From Flagellimonas meridianipacifica (GTDB lineage Bacteria > Bacteroidota > Bacteroidia > Flavobacteriales > Flavobacteriaceae), in the NCBI RefSeq assembly GCF_003001695.1, contig NZ_PVYX01000002.1, positions 992,001-1,056,000 of the forward strand: 64,000 nucleotides of DNA, written 5' to 3'. Made by a program: the position numbers and the translations under genes. Positions 19,353 through 28,134 of this stretch are shown one piece after another (the stretch's first letter is position 1; each line of letters starts with the position of its first letter). The notes under the pieces are model-generated. The model searched no databases. It had not been told where the DNA came from and saw nothing but the letters and a program-made list of their open reading frames with translations.

Positions 19353-20323
19353 AAAAGTTGTTTTTAAAGTTGATTCAGTCCATTATGGACAAACTTACCC
19401 AGATAGAACATGCGCATCAAATGAGACCTGGGGTGATGATGCCCAATGCGGCTTCAATGCCTTTTTTCGATTTTATTTCGCATGGCGGAATGAAGAAATC
19501 ACCCAGTGGCTTCAAAAGCAAACTCAAATTTATAGGTGTACTGCTACCCACGATGGCCAATTCGCTTCGTGGAAATTTCAAAAGCAATCTTTCGGTAAAA
19601 AGGAATCCGACCCATCCAAAAACTAGGGCCAGTCAAGATTTTATTGAGGAAATAAAACAATTCGCCTTACAACGAGGAGCCTGTATGGTGGGTTTTACCA
19701 AATTGGAACCGCAATACATTTTTGACCATACGGCCATTCTACATGAAAATGCCATTGTTCTTGCACAGGAAATGGACGAGGATAAAATAGACCTTGCACC
19801 CCATTTCGAGACCGAACTTATGGTACACAAAGTCTATCGAGAACTTGGCGAAATCGCCAATGATATGGCTGATTTCCTTCGTGATAAAGGCTTTGGTGCA
19901 CAATCCAGCGTGGCGTTACGTGGCACAACGGTTCTTCCCATTATGGCTCAAAAGGCCAATCTGGGGATGGTAGGTCGGAATGGGCTATTACTGACAGAAA
20001 GATTTGGAGCCAGAATACGACTGGCAGCGGTCTACACCAGTATTGATAATTTACCTTTTGCTGATTCAGAAAACAACCCAAACAAATGGATTAGGGATTA
20101 TTGTGATATGTGCGGTATTTGCGTGCGCAAATGTCCTCCGAAGGCATTGTACGAAAAACCTATCAAAAGACCTGGCGGTGAAACCTATGTGGATAACAAT
20201 AAGTGTTTCCCATACTTTCATGAGAACAGTGGTTGTGCTGTTTGCATCAAGGTTTGCCCTTTTAGTAAACCAGGTTTCAAGGTAAACAAAGAAGCGATGT
20301 ACGAAATATTGAACAACAAATAA
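19349..20323 (+). CDS. QueG-like double [4Fe-4S] reductase inside the efflux operon
   Basis: 324 residues. The C-terminal part carries two ferredoxin-type motifs, CDMCGICVRKCPPKAL and CAVCIKVCPFSKPG, the layout of epoxyqueuosine reductase (QueG) and reductive dehalogenases. The middle (about 90-240) contains a GTTVLPIMAQKANLGMVGRNG tract typical of the cobalamin-binding region. The first 90 residues are basic and unlike standard QueG, and no twin-arginine signal is seen. QueG acts in tRNA queuosine synthesis, but this paralogue overlaps the ABC ATPase gene by four bases and so is probably tied to the exporter. The substrate is unknown; a redox modification of the exported compound is one possibility. 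Confidence 0.75.
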   Translation: MKKLFLKLIQSIMDKLTQIEHAHQMRPGVMMPNAASMPFFDFISHGGMKKSPSGFKSKLKFIGVLLPTMANSLRGNFKSNLSVKRNPTHPKTRASQDFIEEIKQFALQRGACMVGFTKLEPQYIFDHTAILHENAIVLAQEMDEDKIDLAPHFETELMVHKVYRELGEIANDMADFLRDKGFGAQSSVALRGTTVLPIMAQKANLGMVGRNGLLLTERFGARIRLAAVYTSIDNLPFADSENNPNKWIRDYCDMCGICVRKCPPKALYEKPIKRPGGETYVDNNKCFPYFHENSGCAVCIKVCPFSKPGFKVNKEAMYEILNNK

Positions 20324-20337
20324 TTAAAACGGAAAAA

Positions 20338-20772
20338 ATGAGAAGATTAATAATGTTGATAATGGGATTTTGTATGACCGCCGTAGCGTTCGCTCAGGAG
20401 AAGTCCGACATTACAGTTCAGGTCACGGAGATAAGCGATGAAGGAAAAGGTCAGGTAGTATTTATGCTTTGGGATAATGAGGAGGGTTTCCCAAGTGAAC
20501 GCAATAAAGCTTATAAGATTGGGAAAGTAAATGACTTTGGAAATTCTGCCAGCTTTACTTTTAAAGGCATTCCCCAAGGCACTTATGCTGTTTCTGTTCA
20601 CCAAGACAAGGACAAAGACGGTGAAATGAAGACCAATTTTATCGGAATCCCAAGAGAGCCTGTAGGTGCCAGCAATCTTACTTCCATGGGGAAACCAAAA
20701 TTCCAAAAATGCAAGTTCTCCACCAATGGGTCTGAAGAAAAAATCAATATCAAATTTATAGTAGCGAACTAA
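20338..20772 (+). CDS. DUF2141 secreted protein
   Basis: 144 residues with signal peptide (LIMLIMGFCMTAVAFAQ). The mature part has the DUF2141 pattern: QVVFMLWDNEEGFPSE, FKGIPQGTYAVSVHQDKDKDGEM, and GIPREPVGASNL. It is a small beta-sandwich of unknown role that is common beside envelope and transport genes in Bacteroidota and Proteobacteria. It lies 14 bases after the iron-sulfur gene and its stop is one base before the GTG of the permease, so it belongs to the operon. Confidence 0.85.
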   Translation: MRRLIMLIMGFCMTAVAFAQEKSDITVQVTEISDEGKGQVVFMLWDNEEGFPSERNKAYKIGKVNDFGNSASFTFKGIPQGTYAVSVHQDKDKDGEMKTNFIGIPREPVGASNLTSMGKPKFQKCKFSTNGSEEKINIKFIVAN

Positions 20773-20773
20773 G

Positions 20774-21883
20774 GTGGTTAAAGTATTTTGGGCATTCGTT
20801 AAAAAAGAGTTCTATCATATTTTACGTGATAAAAGAACCCTTTTGATTCTTTTTGGTATGCCCTTAGCCCAAGTTCTCATTTTTGGGTATGCTGTTACCA
20901 ACGAATTCAGAGATGCGGAGATTGATGTTTTGGACTATGCCAAGGATGAAACAAGTGAACAGTACATCAACCATCTACAAAGCTCAGGGAACTTCAGGGT
21001 GCGAAGAATACTTGCTTCGCAAAATGAGGTGGAAGAAGGCATGAAAGGGGGTAAAACTAAGCTAGTAGTTTCCATCCCAGAAAACTTTTCGGAAGACTTT
21101 TATGCTGGTAACCCTATTAAAATCCAGGTGGTCACTGATGGGTCCGACCCCAACAATGCGAATACCTTGGTTCAGTACCTAACGGAAATGACTCAGAGTT
21201 TTCAGCGCTTGAAGCGAAACGAAGTTCCCAATCCATATTCCATTCAGGTCGCTAGCCGTATGATGTATAATCCGCAACTGGCTAGTGCCTATAATTTTGT
21301 ACCGGGAACGATTGCCTTGATTCTTTTGATCATATGTGCCATGCTCACCTCGTTGACTATTGCAAAGGAGAAAGAAATCGGCACCATGGAAATTCTTTTG
21401 GTCTCGCCCCTTTCTCCATTGCTCATTATTTTGGGAAAAGTGGCACCATATGCATTATTGTCCTTTGTAAATGCTGTAATCGTAATTCTCATTGGCTTTT
21501 TTGTTTTTGAAGTCCCGGTTCTGGGAAATACCCTTTTGCTTTTGGGGATGTGTTTTTTATATGTGCTTACGGCCTTAAGCCTCGGAATTTTTATTTCGAC
21601 CACGGTCAAAACTCAACAAGAAGCTATGATGAAATCTTTGATGGGCCTGATGATGCCTTCCATGTTGTTGTCGGGTTTTATTTTTCCTTTGGCAAGCATG
21701 CCCGTAATACTCGAATATATCGGAAAAATAATTCCAGCTACCTATTTCATCAGGATTTTGAAGGGGGTCATGTTACGCGGTGTGGGCCTTAATTTCATTC
21801 TTTTTGAAGTAGGAGTGCTTTTGGTCATGACCCTTGGATTTCTATTGTTATCCTGGCGGAATTTTAAAATTAGACTTGAGTAA
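20774..21883 (+). CDS. ABC-2 type permease, YbhS-like
   Basis: 369 residues, GTG start one base after the previous stop codon. Layout: one N-terminal membrane segment (RTLLILFGMPLAQVLIFGYAV), a large extracytoplasmic domain (about 45-170), then five C-terminal segments (FVPGTIALILLIICAML, APYALLSFVNAVIVILIGFF, TLLLLGMCFLYVLTALSL, LMGLMMPSMLLSGFIFPL, VGVLLVMTLGFLLLSW). The coupling motif KEKEIGTMEILLVSPL is the ABC-2 signature. It forms the transmembrane channel with the next gene product. The plus-strand operon context matches ybhFSR. Confidence 0.92.
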   Translation: MVKVFWAFVKKEFYHILRDKRTLLILFGMPLAQVLIFGYAVTNEFRDAEIDVLDYAKDETSEQYINHLQSSGNFRVRRILASQNEVEEGMKGGKTKLVVSIPENFSEDFYAGNPIKIQVVTDGSDPNNANTLVQYLTEMTQSFQRLKRNEVPNPYSIQVASRMMYNPQLASAYNFVPGTIALILLIICAMLTSLTIAKEKEIGTMEILLVSPLSPLLIILGKVAPYALLSFVNAVIVILIGFFVFEVPVLGNTLLLLGMCFLYVLTALSLGIFISTTVKTQQEAMMKSLMGLMMPSMLLSGFIFPLASMPVILEYIGKIIPATYFIRILKGVMLRGVGLNFILFEVGVLLVMTLGFLLLSWRNFKIRLE

Positions 21884-21899
21884 AAAAGCTTAAAAGAAG

Positions 21900-23024
21900 A
21901 TGAGGCGATTACGATTTTTGATACAAAAAGAATTCATCCAAATTTTTAGGAACAAGGCCTTGTTGCCCATGATGACCCTGTTGCCCATCATTCAGCTCAT
22001 AGTCCTATCCAACGCAGCGTCCAACGAGGTCAAAGACGTTCGCATAGCGGTGGTTGACCAAGACCAGAGTGAACTTTCGAGGGCGCTATCAAATAAAATT
22101 GTGGCCAACGACAGATTTTCGTTGATAGCAACTCCCTTCAATAAAAAAGATGCTTTGGACCTTATGCAATTGGACGAAGTGGATATCGTTCTTGAAGTAC
22201 CCAATGACTTTGAAAGACAATTTTATCGTGGGGAACAACCTCAATTGCAAACCCTAGTAAATGCCATCAATGGACAACAGGCAACCGTGGGTTCAGGATA
22301 TCTGAACAATATAATCTCCTCTTTGAACAACCAAATCAGGGTTGATGAGCCTTCCCTCTTCTCTGGAATACCGAAACGTAATGAACCTGTTGTGGTTTCT
22401 TCCAACAATTGGTACAATCCGGAGTTGGATTATCCCCATTTTATGGCCCCTGGAATTTTGGCAGAACTTACCGCACTATTGACTATAGTTTTAACCGCCA
22501 TGAACACGGTTCGTGAGCGGGAAATCGGCACCATTGAGCAAATCAACGTTACTCCTATAAAGAAATGGGAATTCATTTTGGGCAAACTGGTTCCTTTCCT
22601 ATGCCTAGGACTTATTCTTTTAACTGTAGGATTAATTGCTAGCAAACTCATTTTTGATATTCCTATGAGAGGCAATATTGGTGTTATTTTTATCTATGCC
22701 GTAGTTAACCTCATCTGTGTGTTGGGTTTTGGGCTTCTGATTTCCAATTTCGCCGAGACCCAACAACAAGCCATATTCGTTGCATTCTTTTTTGTCTTGA
22801 TTTTTGTCCTCATGTGCGGTCTTTTCACACCAATTGACAGTATGCCCAAATGGGCACAATATGCCACCATCCCGAACCCTTTAGCTCATTTTATTTCTGT
22901 TTCTCGAAAGGTTTTGTTGAAAGGAAGTGGATTGGCAGATATTAAAATGGAGTTTCTGTATACCTTTATCTTGGCGATACTTTTCAATGCGGCAGCTGTA
23001 TGGAGCTACAAAAAACAGGAATAG
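21900..23024 (+). CDS. ABC-2 type permease, YbhR-like
   Basis: 374 residues with the same layout as the preceding gene: an N-terminal membrane segment (LPMMTLLPIIQLIVLS), an extracytoplasmic domain, REREIGTIEQINVTPIKKWE as the ABC-2 coupling motif, and five C-terminal membrane segments. It pairs with the YbhS-like protein as the heterodimeric membrane part of the exporter. It starts 16 bases after the previous stop. Its 3' end overlaps the phospholipase gene by 25 bases. Confidence 0.92.
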   Translation: MRRLRFLIQKEFIQIFRNKALLPMMTLLPIIQLIVLSNAASNEVKDVRIAVVDQDQSELSRALSNKIVANDRFSLIATPFNKKDALDLMQLDEVDIVLEVPNDFERQFYRGEQPQLQTLVNAINGQQATVGSGYLNNIISSLNNQIRVDEPSLFSGIPKRNEPVVVSSNNWYNPELDYPHFMAPGILAELTALLTIVLTAMNTVREREIGTIEQINVTPIKKWEFILGKLVPFLCLGLILLTVGLIASKLIFDIPMRGNIGVIFIYAVVNLICVLGFGLLISNFAETQQQAIFVAFFFVLIFVLMCGLFTPIDSMPKWAQYATIPNPLAHFISVSRKVLLKGSGLADIKMEFLYTFILAILFNAAAVWSYKKQE

Positions 23025-23848
23025 TCCTTCTCATTACGAGCTTAGTTCTGGTAATCCCTCGTGTTGACGCTCAAAATGATGAAATCACCTTAGACAGCTC
23101 AAATTACAAGAAATACATTCGTAGTTTACCGGCATTCACCATGTACGGAGACAATTATTTCGTTACCGGGACTTCCCTTAATGAAGAAATATCTTCGGAG
23201 ACCAGTGATGCAAAATTTGAGATAGGTTTTAAACAGCGCCTGACCAATGTCGATTTGCCATGGGATGTTTTTCCCTTCATCACATATCGGCAAAAATCGT
23301 TTTGGGATATTTATCTGGAATCATTTCCATTTCGCGAAACCAATTACAATCCAGCAATTGGATTTGCTAAGCTCTTTGTGGATGACGAGGGTATTAACTC
23401 AGGGCTTTGGTTCGCTTTTGAGCATGAGTCCAACGGTAGGGATGGTGAGAATTCCCGTAGTTGGAATTATTTTGCACTCCAATATTTTAAACCTCATGGC
23501 CTCTATTGGCAATTTCGTGCTAAAGCTTGGATTCCCGTTGGAAGTTTGGACCAAAACGAAGATATTACCTCTTTTCGGGGCTTTTTCGCTATTGGAGCGA
23601 GTTACAACCCTATAAAAAATCTCTTTTTTGATGTGGATGTGCAACCTGCGTACGATGATAGATTGACCGGTTTTGTAAAGGCAGGAATCAGCTTTAAGAT
23701 TTCGAAAAACAGCAATCAATTTATATACCTACAATATTTTGGTGGGTATTCAGAAGACTTGATTAATTATGACCAAGACGTTAGCAACCTGCGAATAGGG
23801 ATTGCTTTCAAAGATTTAATGATGAACTTCAGAACACGAAATAATTGA
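23000..23848 (+). CDS. pldA: Outer-membrane phospholipase A (OMPLA family)
   Basis: 282 residues with a signal peptide (IVLLITSLVLVIPRVDAQ) and a 12-strand-type beta-barrel pattern. The catalytic motif EHESNGR followed by SRSWN supplies His142, Ser144 and Asn156 by position in this reading frame, the OMPLA catalytic triad. The enzyme hydrolyses acyl chains of outer-membrane phospholipids, usually when the membrane is perturbed. Its ATG lies within the last codons of the permease gene, so it is the last gene of the exporter operon. A lipase in this operon suggests that the cluster answers envelope stress or acts on lipid-like substrates; that link is inference. Confidence 0.88.
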   Translation: MELQKTGIVLLITSLVLVIPRVDAQNDEITLDSSNYKKYIRSLPAFTMYGDNYFVTGTSLNEEISSETSDAKFEIGFKQRLTNVDLPWDVFPFITYRQKSFWDIYLESFPFRETNYNPAIGFAKLFVDDEGINSGLWFAFEHESNGRDGENSRSWNYFALQYFKPHGLYWQFRAKAWIPVGSLDQNEDITSFRGFFAIGASYNPIKNLFFDVDVQPAYDDRLTGFVKAGISFKISKNSNQFIYLQYFGGYSEDLINYDQDVSNLRIGIAFKDLMMNFRTRNN

Positions 23849-23932
23849 AGGATTTGAAATGAGATGGATTTGGTTATTATCATTGATTTGCCTGACCAGT
23901 GAATGACATTTCCAATAGAATATCCCTACCTG

Positions 23933-25945
23933 CTATTGCTCTTTACCTTCAACTAGGAAGTTCTTCAAATCAAACAAAAGTGGGCCAGCGGTATTGGCAT
24001 TTGTAAATACGATATACCCTGTTTTTAGCTCGTCATACATTTCGAACATACAACGAAAGTCTCCATTGTTTCCTCCATGCCCAAACACCAGTCCAAAAGG
24101 AGAGTCGCGTAATGCCACGCCCAACCCGTATCCAGCCTTATAACCGTTTATCCAGTCCTCCTTATCTTCCAAAGTATAAAGGGTGAACATTTTTTTTGCT
24201 TGGTTTTCGGTCAATCCTTCTCGATTTAACAATGCAAGGGCAAATGGAACAAAGTCTTTTGCCTCGGTATGCATACTAAACGCCATACCTGGCCAATCAG
24301 GACAATCGAAGACATTGGGTATTCCATCAAAATGACCAGCTACCTTCAGATTTAAAAGCTTGTCATTGCACATAAAATATGTATTTGTCATTCCCAACGG
24401 ATTTAAGACTTCCTTATCTAGGTAGGACTGAATAATCTGTGGCAACTCATCAGAAACACTTCCAGCAAGTACTTTTTTGAGGTATTCAAACCCCTCACCA
24501 GAATACCCATAAGTGGTTCCGGGTTTATTGATCATTTCTGCTCCCCAATTAGGTAGTCCACTTACATGGGTCAATACGTGCCTTCCGGTCATTAGCTTGT
24601 ATTCCGGATATTCTTCCAATTCAGGGAATGGTAAAGTTTCATGTAATGGTTTATCAAGGTCAAACTCACCTCGTTGCACCAAGCGATTCATGAGGTAGGC
24701 AAAGACCAATTTAGTGATAGAAGCTGCCTCAAATACGGCTTCATCCCTAAGTGGCTTTTTTGAAACTGTATTCTCCACACCGTAACTATGGTGATATACC
24801 AGAGTGCCATCTTGAATGATAGCAAGGGATACAGCGGGAATGTTGTAGTGAGCACTGTAAGTTTCTATAAAGTGATTTACTTGTTGAGCGGTTTCTGTCG
24901 TAAAAGCGGAATGTAATATGCCTTTTTGGGGAACCAAGCTTGGTTTGGGAATCTTTGAAACCTTGATGGCATCCACTGTATATCGTTCATTATCGAGTAC
25001 TGAGATGTTTGAAATCTTACTGCTCTCTTTTACCACATCTATATCGAACCATCTGTTCATTTGCCATGATGGAGGCACGGTAACCGAATAGGTTCCTGCA
25101 GGTAACTTTAGGTCATATTGCCCAACTGAATCTACACTTACATCAAAAAACGTATCAGGCTTTTCGGTGTTGCTAAATTTTACCGTTTTCGGCCAATTCT
25201 CTCCAACTTTGCCTTCCCACTCCAAGACTCCTTGTACTCTGCCACCAAAGTTGTTGGTATCCGAAAGAACAATATCCCCGATGAGATCTGAGTTCATGAA
25301 TTTATTTCCTTTGGTTGGACCCCATGTAATCATGACATGCTCTTCATCAGTGTCTTTGTCAAATACGGCATAGTCGAACCCTATTACTCTACCAACACGT
25401 AAAGGTCCTGGGATACTAATCTTCCATTCGTAAGTTATCTGATTGTCTTTCTCTGCTATTGCTAACTCAACCTGGTCAAAACTGGCACCTTTGACCTGAG
25501 GATAAAAGCCAAGTCCTTCTTGTTCTACTATTTTACGGTGATGCTCATCTATTTCATATGCAATTACACCTGATCCCAGGGCACTGTGCATAGGGTCTAA
25601 ATATAAAACTTGAAAATCGTGACTGGAAAAATGACTGTTGTCCGGAGTTTTTACATAATCATTGTCAACCATGGTCACAGCAATGTATAAATGCCTTGAT
25701 TCTGCATCGTAGCCTCCACGCCAAAAGGCTAATGCATCTTCAGGACCATCAATGCCATTTCCATAGTGGACATATGTCATGCCATTATGTTGAATTTCTG
25801 CGGGCCAATCATCAAGGTTACCATCTATTGTTATGTTTGAAATAGGGTAAATGTAAGCGGTTGAACCATTGTTCGCGTTCATGGAAGTATTCAATATCAA
25901 TAAACAGCCAAGGAAGAAGAAGGATAGAAGTTTTGTGGGAGTCAT
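23933..25945 (-). CDS. Secreted serine hydrolase (beta-lactamase/class C family) with N-terminal CBM9/DOMON-like domain
   Basis: 670 residues. Signal peptide (LLSFFFLGCLLILNTSM), then a beta-sandwich at about 35-230 that resembles CBM9/DOMON sugar- or haem-binding modules (ITIDGNLDDWPAEI, LYIAVTMVDNDYVK, VIGFDYAVFDKDTDEEH). A short carboxypeptidase-regulatory-like stretch lies at about 235-330. The serine hydrolase domain follows at about 345-665: S409-I-T-K412 is the nucleophile motif, YGYSGEGF the second (YSG instead of YxN), and GHGGNNGD the third. It probably acts in the periplasm or outside on an ester or peptide bond; the substrate is unknown. ATG at 25943-25945. No terminator separates it from the convergent pldA operon. 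Confidence 0.82.
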   Translation of the reverse strand: MTPTKLLSFFFLGCLLILNTSMNANNGSTAYIYPISNITIDGNLDDWPAEIQHNGMTYVHYGNGIDGPEDALAFWRGGYDAESRHLYIAVTMVDNDYVKTPDNSHFSSHDFQVLYLDPMHSALGSGVIAYEIDEHHRKIVEQEGLGFYPQVKGASFDQVELAIAEKDNQITYEWKISIPGPLRVGRVIGFDYAVFDKDTDEEHVMITWGPTKGNKFMNSDLIGDIVLSDTNNFGGRVQGVLEWEGKVGENWPKTVKFSNTEKPDTFFDVSVDSVGQYDLKLPAGTYSVTVPPSWQMNRWFDIDVVKESSKISNISVLDNERYTVDAIKVSKIPKPSLVPQKGILHSAFTTETAQQVNHFIETYSAHYNIPAVSLAIIQDGTLVYHHSYGVENTVSKKPLRDEAVFEAASITKLVFAYLMNRLVQRGEFDLDKPLHETLPFPELEEYPEYKLMTGRHVLTHVSGLPNWGAEMINKPGTTYGYSGEGFEYLKKVLAGSVSDELPQIIQSYLDKEVLNPLGMTNTYFMCNDKLLNLKVAGHFDGIPNVFDCPDWPGMAFSMHTEAKDFVPFALALLNREGLTENQAKKMFTLYTLEDKEDWINGYKAGYGLGVALRDSPFGLVFGHGGNNGDFRCMFEMYDELKTGYIVFTNANTAGPLLFDLKNFLVEGKEQ

Positions 25946-26236
25946 CTTTAAAGGGTTTTTAAAACAAATTCAGCTACTGTTTAAAGATTAGATCATTTGT
26001 GGATTGTTACACGGTATTTTAAATTTATCACAACACTGCTTGCAAGAAGCGGTGACTTGGTTTAGTACTTTACTTTATAGGTGCTTCTTAAGCTGAAATC
26101 TGAAAGTATTTGATGAAGTGGGGTGGGAAGAACCACCATATACAGGCCTTCTTGCTAATGGTATTTTCATGTACTACGCATTATAAGATTTCCGATATGG
26201 TGATCAACAGAGACCACAACATGTTTTTGTCAAAGT

Positions 26237-26962
26237 TCATTCTCCTTTTCTTAAATCGTTTACTCTAGTCTTGTCAATCTCAAAGTTGTCAATTTGATGA
26301 CTTGCTGATTCACCAACAGGACTTTGAAATTCAATTCCAATTTTCACAGAATCAACTGCTTTTAAGGTACTTAATCTGGCCATTTTGAAGTCTTTTCCAT
26401 TTTTTGACCAAAGCATTGAGTACATGTTATCTTTTCTGACCACTTTTAGCCAAATATGTTCTTGGTCATTTAATATCGCTCCGTTGGCATCATCAGAAAG
26501 GTTTTTGGTAACCACTGAAACGATGCTTGGTCCAGTTGCATCAGAATTTTCAAAAGCGAACTTTATCCAGTTATCGTTGTCTATGTGAACCATTAGTGCT
26601 ACCGCATTCCACATGGAAGAAAAATCCGGTCTTACCAATGCCCTTGCCACAAAGTCACCTTTAATTTCCTTAAAAAACACGGGTCCTGTTGACGTTTTCT
26701 TCTGGTCCTCCGGATTGTTGAAAAAGTCTGTCCCTTTTTCCACAACGACCTTCATTTTTCCATTTTCAATTTCAAAGGATTTGGGTTCGTTCAACCACTT
26801 GAAGTGCCCTAAATTTTCAGTTGAAACGCTTGCCAACAGATTATTTTCTATTGCACCCTTTTGAGCCATCTTTGTTGGAGACGTATTTTTTGGGTCATTG
26901 CAATTCAAAGCTAGTATGGCAAAGCATAGAAGAAAAGGTGTCTTGAATATCAGTTTTTTCAT
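26237..26962 (-). CDS. DUF1349 lipoprotein (concanavalin A-like fold)
   Basis: 241 residues from the ATG at 26960-26962, chosen because it starts a lipoprotein signal (FLLCFAILALNCND); the upstream Met adds 18 unrelated residues. The domain from about 60 to 235 has the DUF1349 pattern FKWLNEPKSFEIENGKMKV, GTDFFNNPEDQ, WNAVALMVHIDNDNWIKFAF and LWSKNGKDFKMARL. The family folds as a concanavalin-like beta-sandwich, often in secreted carbohydrate-active proteins. Here it stands alone, so it probably binds something at the outer membrane. Co-direction with neighbours but long gaps suggest its own transcript. Confidence 0.82.
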   Translation of the reverse strand: MKKLIFKTPFLLCFAILALNCNDPKNTSPTKMAQKGAIENNLLASVSTENLGHFKWLNEPKSFEIENGKMKVVVEKGTDFFNNPEDQKKTSTGPVFFKEIKGDFVARALVRPDFSSMWNAVALMVHIDNDNWIKFAFENSDATGPSIVSVVTKNLSDDANGAILNDQEHIWLKVVRKDNMYSMLWSKNGKDFKMARLSTLKAVDSVKIGIEFQSPVGESASHQIDNFEIDKTRVNDLRKGE

Positions 26963-27060
26963 AATTGGTCCTGACGTTTGATTGCATGTAGCGCAATACA
27001 CAAATTTCTTAATCAACTAATGTAAGTTGTTATCTATGGTTGCTAGTAATTGATTTTTTC

Positions 27061-27444
27061 TCAATCGATTTTAGTTTGAACAATTGGTCGAAACCCTCCA
27101 TACGCCATTCTACTGGCATCGAATATTAATCTATCGGGATTTATCAAGGGAGCAACCAGTTCCGTCATCCTCGGGTCCATGGGTACTTTTTCATTGGCTA
27201 AATCACGTATTTCTTTTGAAGGAAATACAACCCACCCAAATACAATAACCTCGCCTGGATTCGAACCCATCGTTTCCATGAAGGACTTCACACCTTCTAA
27301 AACCATATCATCTCCAACAAATTCGAAGTAATCAATCGCACCATATTCTTTCCAAATTTCTGCTACTTTTTCAGCTACCTGTTTATACTCTTCCACATAA
27401 ATTTGAGGAAGGGGAAAAACGAAGCCATCAATATAGTTCGACAT
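27061..27444 (-). CDS. DUF1428 (YbaA-like) protein
   Basis: 127 residues, cytoplasmic. Matches the DUF1428 pattern: MSNYIDGFVFPLPQIYVEEY at the start, WKEYGAIDYFEFVGDD, EVIVFGWVVFPSKEIRD, and MAYGGFRPIV at the end. It has a ferredoxin-like dimeric alpha/beta-barrel fold and no known function. It lies just outside the recognisable cassette array and is on the same strand as the array genes. It could be a decayed distal cassette, but no attC-like spacer is visible beside it. Confidence 0.85.
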   Translation of the reverse strand: MSNYIDGFVFPLPQIYVEEYKQVAEKVAEIWKEYGAIDYFEFVGDDMVLEGVKSFMETMGSNPGEVIVFGWVVFPSKEIRDLANEKVPMDPRMTELVAPLINPDRLIFDASRMAYGGFRPIVQTKID

Positions 27445-27563
27445 ATTTTTTATCCTTATTACCCATTATACGGATATGCTAACGAGCCATTTAAAAGTAG
27501 CAAATTTATGGGTTGGGAGGGAGACCGCATGGAACAATAGTCGATGTTATATCCAGCTATTTA

Positions 27564-28013
27564 TTATAAATAAATTTCATATATCCTTGATTCTCCTCCC
27601 CATGGATGATACCCCTTTCCTATATATTCAAATCCATACTTTTCATAATACCCGATATGTTCAGTACATAGATATAAGTATTCAAAACCTGCTTCTTTGG
27701 CATCTGCCTTGGCATATTCAATTAGCAATGAACCATATGCATTCCCTCTGTACATTTTATCTATAAACAGGGCATTAATCCAAGGATATAAATCTCCTCT
27801 ACTGATAAAATCATTGGTGATGAGTCCAGCACAGCCGATTATATTTTCGTCGTTTAGTAGTAAATACCATTGAGGCAATTTGTTTTTAGCGGTGATGCTA
27901 TGATTAATACAATCCTCATAAATAATGGGCAAAACATCTGGCCAACTTTTTTGGAAATATGCTATTGCTTCATCTTTGTATTCAGGATTTTTTCTTATTG
28001 ATACAATTTTCAT
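27564..28013 (-). CDS. GNAT-family N-acetyltransferase
   Basis: 149 residues. Acetyl-CoA binding motif A is recognisable in ALFIDKMYRGNAYGSLL, with the C-terminal YYEKYGFEYIGKG loop typical of GNAT proteins. It transfers an acetyl group to an unknown amine. It sits between the first recognisable attC-like spacer (28041-28134) and sequence without a clear partner site, so it may be the most distal, partly decayed member of the array. Confidence 0.85.
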   Translation of the reverse strand: MKIVSIRKNPEYKDEAIAYFQKSWPDVLPIIYEDCINHSITAKNKLPQWYLLLNDENIIGCAGLITNDFISRGDLYPWINALFIDKMYRGNAYGSLLIEYAKADAKEAGFEYLYLCTEHIGYYEKYGFEYIGKGYHPWGGESRIYEIYL

Positions 28014-28040
28014 TTTATCAATTTGATTAATTTAAGACCG

Positions 28041-28134
28041 ATATGGTCAACTGCGTAACTAATTTGAAGATTAATTTCAAAGGTCTCAACTACAAGTAGT
28101 TACGAAAAAAATACTTATAGTCAATGTTCTAAAC
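28041..28134 (-). repeat. attC-like site 1 (decayed)
   Basis: Low end ...GGTCAAC; high end TATAGTCAATGTTCTAAAC. The high outer arm GTTCTAAACT matches the arm preceding the methyltransferase gene (GTTGTAAGCC) at 7 of 10 positions. The TAG stop of the methyltransferase gene lies inside the arm. Confidence 0.5.
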
